64,000 nucleotides of DNA from Lycorma delicatula (taxonomy: Eukaryota > Arthropoda > Insecta > Hemiptera > Fulgoridae): contig NC_134464.1 in assembly GCF_047948215.1 (NCBI RefSeq), positions 3,172,001 to 3,236,000 on the forward strand, in the 5' to 3' direction. A model generated the notes under the pieces. That model ran no database searches and was not told where the DNA came from. It worked only from the letters and a program-made list of their open reading frames with translations. Shown one piece after another: positions 24,370 to 35,062 of the stretch. The position numbers were made by a program, and so were the translations under genes. How positions within the stretch are numbered: the first letter of the stretch is position 1; the number at the start of each line of letters is the position of its first letter.

Positions 24370-25740
24370 ACGTGTAACAGCCGATCCTAAAAAAAGTAAA
24401 CAAAATAATCAGCCGATCAAAATGCCATATGGCCACAGCGTTGTTATATGGTTGATACGATAAACAAAAATATGACAGCGAAAGGTTTAATTTGTACGGA
24501 TGAATTTCTAACTGTGTCGTTAATGAATTATTTTACAATATGTTCGTACTACGACTCTTACGCCACGATTGTCGTTTAAATTTGATCGTCGAAGTTGTTC
24601 GATAATAATCGTGTGATTTTGTCATCTGTCTTTAAATACGTAACTTTTATTTTATGTAATAAATTATTTGAATTATAATTAATTAAATGTTTGTTTTTGT
24701 ATTCTAATTTAAATAGTTTTTCTAATTTAAATAAATAATGTCTAAAATATAAGTTATTGAAATATACGAATGACAAGATTGCAGTCTCCTCTTGAATTCC
24801 TTTTACCGGTTGTACAGGTCTGTTTTCAACCTTTAATTGTCTGCGAAATGCGATAGCTTTGTGTACTTCACCGTGGAAATGGTCCGTAGCGCTTCTCACG
24901 CACCGCCTAACGTTTTCACTACTTTTACGATAACTGGAGCTATTCTTTGTTTTGAGTAACCGCAACTCGAGTCGGTCTTTGTTAGATTCCTAACAAAAAT
25001 GTAGGAATTCAAACCACGGATGAGCCGACGCAGCCGTTAAGTAAGCTTCCGCTTAGTGAATTAAAAAAAAATATAGACATTTAATTTATTAAGTACGTCC
25101 TTTGAATATCTACTCCGCATCATCGCGCACATAGATTTGAACTAGCTTGCACAGGATGGGCATTGTTTCGGGTAACAATATCGAAGTCAAAAAGCTTTCG
25201 AATTCTTTAACTGGGTTTTGCTTTTCGTCTAAGTAACATTTTTTGGGGATTTCTGAAAGGAGGGTTTCGTATTTCCTCACCTATTTATTTGTATATATTA
25301 TTTTTTTATATTTTTATCGTCATGAAGGTCCCGTTACGAATGAAATTTTTTCGCGTGCAACGAAGTGCGTCTAACTACGCTTTACGAAGGTACGAAGGTA
25401 TTTGTGTTATATTTTAAGCTGTAATAGTTTTTTAAAATTATTTTGCTTCTTCGGTTCAGAATTAACACGCGTTTTAATTATTATTTCGTTATTAAAATCC
25501 GTGGAAAAAATTAGCGAATAACTCAAACCGTTGTCTGTAGTTCTGGAGATATCGGGCGGCGATCGAAAGTACACTGTTTTTGTTATTATGTTACCGTTGA
25601 ACCTTTTTCTGTAAATTCCGCAAATTTACATAAAAATAGCGTCCCGCAAATACAATAATACATCTTCTTGCAATTCAGTCTTTTGTTTAACGGATTGTTT
25701 GTCTGCGGAACCGACCTATGTATTCTGCGACTTAACGAGT
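24370..25740. other. AT-rich stretch, possible ORF1 remnant, otherwise nothing seen
   Basis: Apart from the possible coding remnant at 24780-24960 (minus strand, see the ORF1-like entry), no gene or named repeat is supported. Confidence 0.4.
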
Positions 25741-25744
25741 TAAT

Positions 25745-27545
25745 TTTTCCTTTTATAGAGAATACGAGCGCGTACAGTATGCGGATAGATGGATCGAGGC
25801 CGACACACTGGGTGGCAAGTTGAGGTTCCAGGTCTATGGAGAGGTGCCTCAGGGTTCAGTCCTGAGCCCTCTATTGCGGCTATTGGTGTATAACGGGGTC
25901 CTTAATCTTCCCATGTCAGTAGATAATGGTGGCATATGCCGATGACCTCGTCGTTCTGGTGATTGGTAACATGGAGGCAGACATAGAGGAATGAGGCAAC
26001 ACGGCTTTAACTGACATCAGGGATTGGATGATTAATCATAGCCCCGCAGAAATATGTATTTATTACTTTAACGGGAAGACGGCGTATTGGCAGGTTAGAC
26101 TTGAGGGTGGGCGATTACTTGCAGTTCAGAGACAGTATAAAATATCTGAGAGTTAACATTGACAGATCCTGTAAGTTTACACAGAATATTCTTTACAGCT
26201 GCGGTAAATCGCAGAAGACGTTAAAGTTTTTGAACATGTTGCTTTCGACGCAGTCTACCCTGCGGGCCTCTAAAAGGAAGTTAGTCGTGTCCGCTGTGTT
26301 GTACGCTGCACCGGTGTGGGTTGCTGCTGTAGGTGTTAGACGAAATCTGGTTAGACTTCAGATTATACACCGATGTACATTACCGGCTGTAATATGCGGA
26401 TACAGGACTGCATCATGTGATGTAGCCTGTATACTGGCATCGGCCCCACCGATTGACCTACTAGTGAGGTAACGGATGAAGCGACATGACGGAACGGAAA
26501 GGCGTGAAGCAGTGACAGCTACGAGAGAGGGTGTCTGGACTAGAGGTTAATAACTGACGTAGATATGTGAATCACTAGGGGCCACGGTGAAATGAATATT
26601 TTCATGACGCAATTGCTCAGGGCATGGTGCTTTCGAGTACTAACTGCACAAGTTTGGAAGGCGAGATTCCTCCCCCTGCTGCATCTATTGTAGCAAGGTG
26701 GACACGGCAGAACATACGATCTTTGATTGCGTTGAATGGAATCTTCTGCGTAGGCAGGCAGGTATTGACAGGCTTCATCCGGACAGTCTGATATCGTTTG
26801 TTTTGGCATCAAATGAAAACTGGAGGGCGTTCGATTTATTCGCTACGACAGTGATACGTTCTAAAGACGTGGGGGGTCGACGACGGGGGTTTTAGCGATA
26901 GGGAAGGGCGGATAGCCCCGGTCGTGAGGGCCGGCATACCGAGGTGTGCCGGCTCCGGTGATCGGCTGGGGACTCCCGGAGTCCTGAGGCTTTTTTTCTT
27001 TTCCTGTTTTGCCTCCGGTAATTACCTTTAAGATAATACTTCGGAGGATGAATGAGGATGATATGTATGAGTGTGAATGAAGTGTAGTTTAGTACATTCT
27101 CAGTTCGAACATTCCTGAGATGTGTGGTTAATTGAAACCTAACCCCCAAAGAATACCGGTAGTATCCACGATGTAGTATTCAAATCCGTGTAAAAGTAAC
27201 TGACTTTACTAAACTTGAGCGCTGGAACTCTCGACTTCGAAATCAGCTGATTTGCGAAGACGCGTTCACCACTAGACCAACCCGGTGGGTAGGGGGTCCT
27301 TAGTCTGCGGAAAGGTATAATAAAAGAACGGACCCGATCGCAGGGTTGGGGGTCCGAAGGCGACTTGGTCAAGCCCGGTTCTCCCTAACCCGGGGGTTAG
27401 AGGCGTGAGGCACTGAAGTGTGCAGACCGAGACCCGGCCTCCGGGGAGGGGTGCCGGAACGACGTAGTCGGGCTCGGTTCAACCCTTCTCGGCGATCGGA
27501 GAGGCAGGCGAATAAAAAAGATCAACCTGATTTCGGGGGGGGGGG
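25745..27545 (+). mobile_element. R1/I-like LINE 3' half with GC-rich 3' tail, split by a SINE
   Basis: The plus strand, with frameshifts, gives GGKLRFQVYGEVPQGSVLSP (RT motif B, about 25825-25870) and MVAYADDLVVLVIGN (catalytic YADD, about 25930-25970). The clean frame 26101-26472 contains IKYLRVNID, LNMLLSTQSTLRASKRKLV, VLYAAPVWV and CGYRTASCDVACILASAPPI. A C-terminal zinc-knuckle region reads VDTAEHTIFDCVEWNLLRRQ and ends at FDLFATTVIR (26690-26890). A GC-rich, non-coding 3' region follows at 26890-26990 and, beyond the inserted SINE, at 27292-27534. It ends in an 11-G run (27535-27545). Long GC-rich 3' tails are unusual in this AT-rich window and probably belong to the element. It is inactive. 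Confidence 0.8.
26991..27290 (-). mobile_element. tRNA-derived SINE (family S1), minus strand, inside LINE 3' tail
   Basis: Read on the minus strand, the head (caccgggttggtctagtgg) lies at 27290-27268. Then come the catcagctgatttcgaagtc signature and the body (ggatactaccggtattcttt). The tail at the low-coordinate end is gcctccggtaattacc near 27020 followed by an A-rich tail (T-rich on the plus strand, 26991-27003). Imperfect duplicates of a ggagtcctgag target flank it (26978-26988 and 27292-27303, ggggtccttag). It interrupts the GC-rich 3' tail of the LINE, which continues on the other side. Confidence 0.85.
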
Positions 27546-27900
27546 ACTCATTTGACGTCAATAGAATCTTATCTGCCAGCCTAATAATAAAAAAAGAAGT
27601 AAAATAATGTAAAAAATGAACTTATTAAAAAACCATCGACTTAAAGTAAGTCCAGAAATTAGTCGCAATGTACTATTATACCGTTAACAAATTTGTTCCC
27701 TAAATAATTTTTACTATAATCTTTAAATTAACACGTTACCTAACACCCAACATATTTAATTTCTTTCCAAGTTAGACTATTTCTTTAACTCCATTTAGTA
27801 TGTCCTTGTCGTCATCACTGCCGGTCGTCCATTAACTGTCGGAACTGAAATCATTTTAATGTAGTTTTACAATAAACCACTCGGAAATTTCATCTAACGT
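27546..27900. other. AT-rich spacer
   Basis: No coding or repeat signal between the LINE's terminal G run and the transposase pseudogene. Confidence 0.45.
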
Positions 27901-27904
27901 CAGT

Positions 27905-29270
27905 TGAAGTTTTAATCATTTTTCCCACAATTTTCCACAGTATTGCAAACCGCCTTCCAGAAGTTTGCATTTATTTCTCTAAATTCTTTTTTTTCACCAT
28001 TTCTATTGCGTCTTCTAAATTGAACGTTAAATTCTTTTAGGCGAAGTAATTTTTAATACTCTCCCAGACATTCTCAATAGCATTTAAGTCGGGATGATAA
28101 GGTTGTAAACTGAAAGTATGTTCTTTTTCAGCAAACAAAAATCTGTACGTTTTAAATTACGGTTTATGTAGTTTTATCAGCATATTCGATTCAGGTTTGA
28201 ACAGTTCATGTGAAAACGGTATCCTGTTTTTAACGGGCCAGAGTTTTTGAAAATTATTAAAATTCATATCGTCATGGTATACGCCAATTTTTTGACTCTA
28301 CTTCAATATTAGGAGAATATTTTCGATAAAACCGTCTACTACTCCCGCATTAACTATTATTGCTCGACTCCCTTTAGAAACGGGTATTTTCAGTTCTCTT
28401 GAAGAACCATCAGTCCACGCTTGACCCTTCGTATGGAAGAATGTTATATAGGTTTCATCTATGTCACCCACCGGGTCGGTCTAGTGGTGATTGCGTCTTA
28501 GCAAATCAGCTGATTTCGAAGTCGAGAGTTCCGACGTTCAACTCCTAGTAATGGCAGATACTTTTATACGGATTTGAATACTAGATCGTGGATACCGGTA
28601 TTCTTTGGCGGTTAGGTTTCAATTAACCACACATCTCAGAAACGATCGACCTGAGTCTGCACAAGACTACACTTCACTTACACTCATACGTATCCTCATT
28701 CATCCGTCAGGTATTCCCTGACGGAATACTTGACGGTGATCCCTGACGGAATACTTGACGGTGATTCCCGGAGGCAAAATAGGAAAAAAACGGTTTCATC
28801 TACGTATCGGAGGATCTTCTTCTCTGTACCGTGTTATAGAGCGCAGATAATGCAACCTTTTATTTCGTACATCATCATTTTCGATCAACGTTTTTCTGTT
28901 GTTTTCGTCTTTTTTCCACCGGAAGCCTAAATTTTTCACCACTACTCGAAGAACTCGAATGCCCCCTTCAAATATTATTCGCTTTTTTACTAATAGCAAG
29001 AGTATCCTCAGACGTAGGCGTTTTCTTCACGCCGAAGTGAAACTCATTAACCGTCCTCCGAATGATACTTTTGTTGAAATCGTCCGGTTCAGTTTTCAAC
29101 TTCTTCCTCGGCCGTTTTTTACTAGTACTGATTCACCCGCTAGTTTCGTGTTCTTGTCTCATTAAAATGCGCTGAAGGGATCTAACGGGTACATCGGTCG
29201 CTTTAGGAACACGAGTCTGAATTTTTAAAAAAATTTTGTTTCTTTCTCGGCTTCTTTCTTCATACAATTA
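27905..29270 (-). mobile_element. IS630/Tc1-like DDE transposase pseudogene, split by a SINE
   Basis: On the minus strand the N-terminus reads RVPKATDVPVRSLQRILMRQ, KRPRKKLKTEPDDFNKSIIR and RTVNEFHFGVKKTPTSEDT. A second helix-turn-helix follows (VLRVVVKNLGFRWKKDENNR, KRLHYLRSITRYREEDPPIR; about 29235-28810). The YVDET motif with the first catalytic Asp is exactly where the SINE sits (28465-28791). Beyond it come YITFFHTKGQAWTDGSSREL, SKGSRAIIVNAGVVDGFI and YHDDMNFNNFQKLW. It then jumps to RIPFSHELFKPESNML, FAEKEHTFSLQPYHPDLNAI and ENVWESIKNYFA, the third catalytic region. The segment that normally holds the second Asp (VVMDNAPYHS-like) is missing. Stops and this deletion make it inactive. Its family, widespread in insects, is recalled rather than searched. 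Confidence 0.85.
28465..28791 (+). mobile_element. tRNA-derived SINE (family S1) with 14-bp target duplication
   Basis: The head cccaccgggtcggtctagtg (A box) starts at 28467, with the catcagctgatttcgaagtc signature at 28505-28522. The body (cggatttgaatactagatcg, ggataccggtattctttggc) follows. The tail is cccggaggcaaaatagga then an A run ending at 28790. The target duplication ggtttcatctaYgt is present on both sides (28451-28464 and 28792-28805, one mismatch). A perfect 25-bp tandem duplication occurs within the 3' part (28716-28740 and 28741-28765) and replaces the usual cctctgaagtatta segment of the family. Confidence 0.93.
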
Positions 29271-31020
29271 TAAGTATAGAGAATTACTGTCAGATTTTGA
29301 CTTTTGATAATCCTCTATCCCCCAATTTTACCGATATTATGGGTTTATGTTTACGGTAAATTAAAATGTACGAACTATTCAAATATAACTTTAACTAAAA
29401 TATAACGTTCCTTTAACGATACTAACACTATTAATAAACTTATTTAATAATAATAACGGCTGCGAACTAAGGTCGTTTATGTAAGTTTTAAATCCAGTTA
29501 TCGGTTATAAAAAACATACAATGTTTTCAGAAAAGTACGTAAACACGATGTTTTACGTTCCGAGTTCTAATCTCGGTTGACAATTTTTTTACCCGCACCG
29601 CAAACAATTGCTGCGATGCTACGGCGCATCCGATTTCTATCCGCCAGTGCTGAACATGTAAACATAAAAATTTACAATACGTGAAAAAGTGGCGGTGAAG
29701 TACGGCATCCTCCATCGTTCTATCTTCCCTTAATGAATGCGTATCTGGAGTCTCACTCTCGCTCGGGTGACTTACAATTCGTCTCTGTATAATCTTCGGT
29801 ACGTATATCGTTACACTCCACCGAAATATTTATTTTAATTACTTCACAAATATGCATCTCTTGATATTACTCCTATCGACTGTTAATGTAAGAAAAGCGT
29901 GTGTTTTTTAATTGATAATTATAATTTTTTTAAAAAGGTGATAATTTATCAAATTTGTGTTAATTTTTTCACGCAAAAAAATTGGTTGAACCTACGTCGA
30001 GAGGATGTACACTAAGTATTTTTTAGTAATCGCCTTGAGTGGCTAATTCGGTGGAATCCTAATACGTTCCTTTATTTTTATTCCTCAGCTCTTAAGAAGA
30101 TTCTGGATGATGCTAGTTTCAGTGGCTTGTTTTCCGTCTATCTTTCAATCTTTCTCTCTCGCTCTGCTTCTTACCCCGCTCTACTTTCCTGTTCTTGTAC
30201 GAGTTTCACTCTATATTTTTTTCTTATTCCGTGTTGTCCTTTGGGATATGTCCCGCCGCGTTCCCGGGTCCTACCTTCTAGACTCACACACACACACGGT
30301 ACTTTTATATTACCTATCCGCTTTACTCTACCGCCTTTTGTCAAGCTTTACCCCATTTCTGTTGTTCATTCTCTTATATCTTTTTTATTTATCGTTCTTC
30401 TCGTCAGTTAACATTCATTCATTCTACACCTATTTATTTCGGTTGAACTAATTTGATGTTTTTTTTCCCCCTTTATCGATGTTTTTTATGTAATTATTTG
30501 AGTACTTAGTATCTTTTTTACGGTGTAATATAATACTTGAAATTTTACGCGAGGATTTTTTTTCGTAATATTTTCACGTGCTAAAAATTATTAATTATTT
30601 CATAAGACTTTTCTTTTTTTTTAAATTATATCTTAGTATTTTTGTTTCTTTTTTTCTTATTACTTATATCGCATCGATACTAAACTTTTGTTGTATTTTA
30701 CGATTTTTGTTTTTACCGGATTTAGTTTGTTCGATCCTAAAACAAACGCGTTTGATTAATTATAATAAATTTTGCTTTATCTTTTGTAATTAGCATTCAA
30801 AAATAATTTTTAAAGAAAGTTAAAATAATTCTTAATAAAATTGTTTGTATGGTTCTTAAAATTGTTATTTTTTAAATTTAAATTTACATCTAGCGTGTTG
30901 TTATTGCAGTGTGGCGATGAAACCAAAAAAATCTGCGAAACAGTGTAAGACGACAATTTAAAAACGATTTATGTAAGAATTATTTTCACCTTTTATATCC
31001 TTTTTCCGTTTTATAATTAT
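29270..31020. other. AT-rich and pyrimidine-rich stretch, no gene seen
   Basis: 29270-30090 is featureless AT-rich sequence. 30110-30450 is a C/T-rich block with two overlapping long plus-strand frames (30107-30451 and 30127-30411). Their Leu/Ser/Phe/Tyr-rich translations reflect the composition and show no family motif. A short (CA)n run sits at 30285-30297. Confidence 0.45.
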
Positions 31021-31259
31021 TTTTACTTTACAGACTGTACCGTGTAGCCGTATAATATATTGCAACAGGGATAGTACATTAACCTGATGAAATTTTGCGT
31101 ATCAGGGTTTTTTCGAGTTTTAACATTTAATGATATCCTACCAGACCGAAAAACACAGTTTTTGAATCGAACAATTTCGATGGGACGTAGGTACATCTTA
31201 CCGGAATATTTTTCTTGATATCTGCAGACACTTTGGACCGGTCGGATGAAATTTGGAAC

Positions 31260-31455
31260 GATGATTTTTTTATACGAGGCATCGATGGCATTTAATTTCG
31301 GTCGGGAAGATGGGGACCTAATGTTCCCCGATCTCAAGATTTTTCTAAAGCGTAGTTAAATTTTTTTACGTTACGTTTTATATCGATATCGCGTAACCAA
31401 ATACGGATCATCGATGCCGTTTAATTTTACCGTCGATCGATCAAAGGGTCGAGAA
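31260..31455. repeat. Two units of a dispersed repeat (family P)
   Basis: A stretch beginning catcgatggcatttaatttc (31280) recurs as catcgatgccgtttaatttt (31409). The second unit continues tcgatcgatcaaagggtcga. A third relative lies at 48550-48600 (attgatgccgtttaatatcg ... gatcaaagaaacggggaaat). No coding content; origin unknown. Confidence 0.5.
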
Positions 31456-31499
31456 AATTCGGTCACCGCGGGTTCCGGAATCGAAATTTTACTCGGACT

Positions 31500-33480
31500 A
31501 GTAGAATTTTTTTTTTAGATGTTTGTTTTCATTTTCTCGACTAATAGTCTCCCGAAGGTAAAGCCTATGCGAAGTCTCATAGCGTTTTGGTTTCACCGGT
31601 TTTTTGTATTATTTTGATAGGTGTTTTAAACCGCTCAATCTTGAAGTCGATGTTCCTTTACAAACCGCCGAACTGAAAATATGTTTTTTTAATATATTCG
31701 TACAAATAAGAAACGATCGGTTAGTCGTTACGTGGCGACGAGTAGCTTTATCGGCTTAGTATTACTTTGTTTTAGCGAGTGTAAAATATTAATATAATAA
31801 TAATTTTTTGAGTTCTTTATTTAATTCATTTTACCCGTGTAGGACGTACCTTGATCGTTATCTTGCCGACCTCCGCGGCGGAGTCGTATTACTTTTGTTT
31901 TTCATCCGAATCGATTCGACTCTCGATCGGGTTTCTCGTTTTTTAAAAAGTACAAAATTCATTTCCCATCGTATCGTTAAAAAAAAAAAAAAAGAGTAGT
32001 TGACTGAGATTATCGATTAGAGAATTTAAAAACATAATTCTTGTAATTATCTGCCCCGAGACCCCGAGTCTTCGCGTATTCGTCTCCTCTCTTCTCAGTT
32101 AAATTTTTAAGTTCCATATAACCGCAGTTTCCTTTTAAACGGTCCATAATTTTTACTTTTTTTCGTTCTCTTTTTGTGGAACTTCTTTAATGTTATCTGC
32201 CGGAATAAAATAATTCGTCGACATCTCTTACTCGTTTATGGACGCATTAACTGATTTTAGTCCGGTGAATTTGAGTATTTCTTTCATCGTTTTTCTGATT
32301 ATTCGACCTTTCGTTTGAAACTATTCGACAACCCGAAAAAGTATAAAATTAAAATAAAAACCTATCTAATATTAGAAATACGAAAAATAATAAATTTAAT
32401 ATTTTTCGTATCGTTTCTAAATCGACGTTCGTCGTTCTAACCTATATTTTGGGTCGTTAAATTAAAAGCAATCTCTGCGCTTATTCCATTTCAGAGATTA
32501 TAGAATCGACGACACCTACTGAGCGCATAGGGGGTAAGATTAGTCTGTTTAAATCGTGAACAGATAGCGTGTGGGTAATAGCCTTATTGTTTTCCGTAGC
32601 CAGTTATATCGTTCCGTCTCGTAGAGCTATGTTCCTTTATTTATTTATGTAGTTAGTAATAAATATAATTCCGTTAAAAAATAAAAATCTTGTAATTTAA
32701 TTTCTGTTCGTGATGGTTAGTTAGAAGTAGTTTTTACTTATTTAAAATAAATTTTGAGACAGAGCCGTGCAGTACTGTTTAAGTAAATTCGACCGTACAA
32801 AACGTTTTATCGACCAAACGGTTATTTCATTTATTAAGTAATGTGCAGATATCGAAGACATACTATTAACAAAGAAGAAAGAAAAATGGCAATACTTAAA
32901 AAAAAGCTTTCTTGTTTGAAAAATCATTCGGTTTAAATTACCATAAGCAAACGTATGTTGTTTTCTTAAAGAGACTACCAAAAGATCTAACCGTCTCTTT
33001 AAAATCACAATGTTTAAATGTATACGATAACCGTCCTGTTTTTATCCACGTTGTTCGTTTAAAAGTTATATGATTATTTTTCACCGGATATGTTCGCAAG
33101 AAATGACAAAGCTTTTCTATTTAGGGAGTAAAATTATTCGCGATTAATTAAGTAACGCAGATTTAAAAAAAAAAAGAAAATTTGTATAAACAACGAGAAA
33201 TTGAACTTGTACGCTGAAAAGAGATCTACTAGTATGTCATACTAAAATGAGAAAGGGTGTAAAATCTTGAAAATAATTTTACGATTGTACCTCTGTGCTG
33301 CGTAAAACAAGGACAAAAGAAAAAATGAGAGAGAGTGATAGAAGGGTGTAACATCGGTTGTGCGTTATAAGACGGCTCGAAATGTAGAGATCTTAATAAT
33401 GCTAAAAAAGGAAAAAAATTGCGGCAGTATTTTGTAAAGAGACGAACTCGGTCGGTGTCCGCTTATTAAATCATCCGGGT
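31500..33480. other. AT-rich stretch with a small hairpin, no gene seen
   Basis: A stem-loop (ttagaaatacgaaaaata pairing with tatttttcgta..tttctaa) lies at 32372-32420. Open frames at 31808-31999 and 32742-33008 are unrecognised. Confidence 0.45.
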
Positions 33481-33489
33481 TTAGATAAT

Positions 33490-33855
33490 TTAGCGATGTA
33501 GGACGTGTAGAAGGTAAAACCAAAGACGAGCGCAAAGGAAACGGTGATTGGAATGCGTGAAACGGGTAATTCAGAACGCAGTAAATATGTTGAGGTTAAA
33601 ATATTAGCACAAAAAAGCACACATTCAACGATACGGTGGCATCCGCGTTCGTCCAAATTTATCTGGTTGTGATTTTTTCATTCGGGGCTGTTTGAAGGGT
33701 AGAGTTTACGAATAGAATCGCCACACTATCGACGAACAGAAGGCGAAGATTGAACACGAAATGGACATTGACGTCAATCGCTTTCAAGCGACTTAATATG
33801 ATCACTCCAGCATCAAAGTGAATAGCTGCGCAGGGAGCTTACTTCGAACATCTTT
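33490..33855 (+). mobile_element. Tc1/mariner-type transposase C-terminal relic
   Basis: The plus strand reads RWHPRSSKFIW (for the usual RWPPRSPDLTPL), then CDFFIRGCLKGRVYE, HTIDEQKAKIEHEMDIDVNR, QAT, and finally a form of CxxAxGxYFEHL near 33830-33850. This is the terminal part of a transposase whose last catalytic acidic residue sits in PLDFFLWGxLKxRVY, here degraded. It resembles the 20-kb relic but is on the opposite strand and truncated upstream. No inverted repeats were found. Confidence 0.6.
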
Positions 33856-33859
33856 TGTA

Positions 33860-34007
33860 AAAAATTAGAAACATGTAAACGTTTGCTTATAGCAATATTA
33901 TTGAATTGAATTTTCATTTTTGCGTTTTCCTTTCATTCATAAAATGTTACACGTCCCAACTCTGTTTAGTCTCTAGCGTAGCAGTTCGGTTTTAAGTTGC
34001 TCACCTA

Positions 34008-34049
<42 letters not shown>

Positions 34050-34800
34050 AATTAATTCAACTGACAACCGGAAAAGTACTTGTAAGTGATTTATTTCAAA
34101 AAAATATGTGCATTCATTCAGCGGAGTGACATTAATTTTCACTTCAGTTTCCGACACTTTCAAAGTTCCTCTCTTTCAAAGCATTTATTTCTAAATAGAA
34201 ATACTCTTTTGTTTAATATACCTCCTTTATTTAAGCAGTCGATTTGAAATATAATTACAGCAATACATAGTACATCTATTTTATATGTAGTTTGTGTTAA
34301 TTCAATTAATTAAATCTGTAGTACGATTTTAAGTGAAATTCTTTACCGGTAATAAATAAAGCACACTGATTCAATGAAGTCAGCCGTTTTGATGTAATTA
34401 GTCTTTTATTTTCATTTTCCATTTTTTTTTTACGGTAAATCGTCAATCAGTTTCATTGTACGTTAAATGAATTTGTTTAACGTGTAAAATAAATCTTTTC
34501 ATGTGTCTTAAACCGAATTTACCCGATAATACTAATTAATGGAACTGCACACCGTAATGTTAATATAGAAATACGTAGTAGTTATTATCAGTTTCGTTTT
34601 AAAGGTTTTCATGTTGTGTATATATCTGTACCTATAAAACAACTTGTCGTGGCCGACTGATTAATCAACGCTCAACAAAATTACTTAAATCGATGATCAT
34701 TTTTATACACGTTCTTCCTATAGTGTAAGCGCACACTAAGAAAGGATTTTTTTAAATTCCGATTTTAAAAGGTTAAAGCGGAATAACAATGAAATTACGA
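33860..34800. other. AT-rich stretch with a (TA)n tract
   Basis: It holds a (TA)n microsatellite at 34009-34046 and otherwise nothing recognised. Confidence 0.5.
34009..34046. repeat. (TA)19 microsatellite
   Basis: Uninterrupted TA dinucleotides; self-complementary and able to extrude a cruciform. Confidence 0.95.
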
Positions 34801-34817
34801 TTGTTTTAAATTCCTCG

Positions 34818-35062
34818 GTAACAAATAAAGATATTAATTTGATTTTCGGTTGTGTAATCGTCATGTGAATACCTAAAAAACAATTTCCAGATTTTTTGAA
34901 ATTCGGAATTTAAAGGAATTTTTGATTTCAATTGATTTTTGAATTTTGTTTGAAACGTGGCTATTTTTTTTAATCACTAGGTAACAGATGAAGATATCGG
35001 TTTGTTTTTTGGTGTATGTAATTTTCATGTAAACATCTAAAAAGCAATTTATAGATTTTTCG
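34818..35062. repeat. Two diverged direct repeats, 162 bp apart
   Basis: Unit 1 (34818-34900, ggtaacaaataaagatatt ... tcatgtgaatacctaaaaaa caatttccagattttt) is repeated as unit 2 (34980-35062, ggtaacagatgaagatatc ... tcatgtaaacatctaaaaag caatttatagattttt). The units share about three quarters of their bases by eye. This looks like an old tandemly organised repeat or one element with internal duplication. It may continue to about 35330. Confidence 0.6.

Noticed and set aside
30107..30451. 114-codon plus-strand frame, rich in Leu/Phe/Ser/Tyr
   Set aside because: Produced by a C/T-rich strand. No motif, and a second equally long frame overlaps it.
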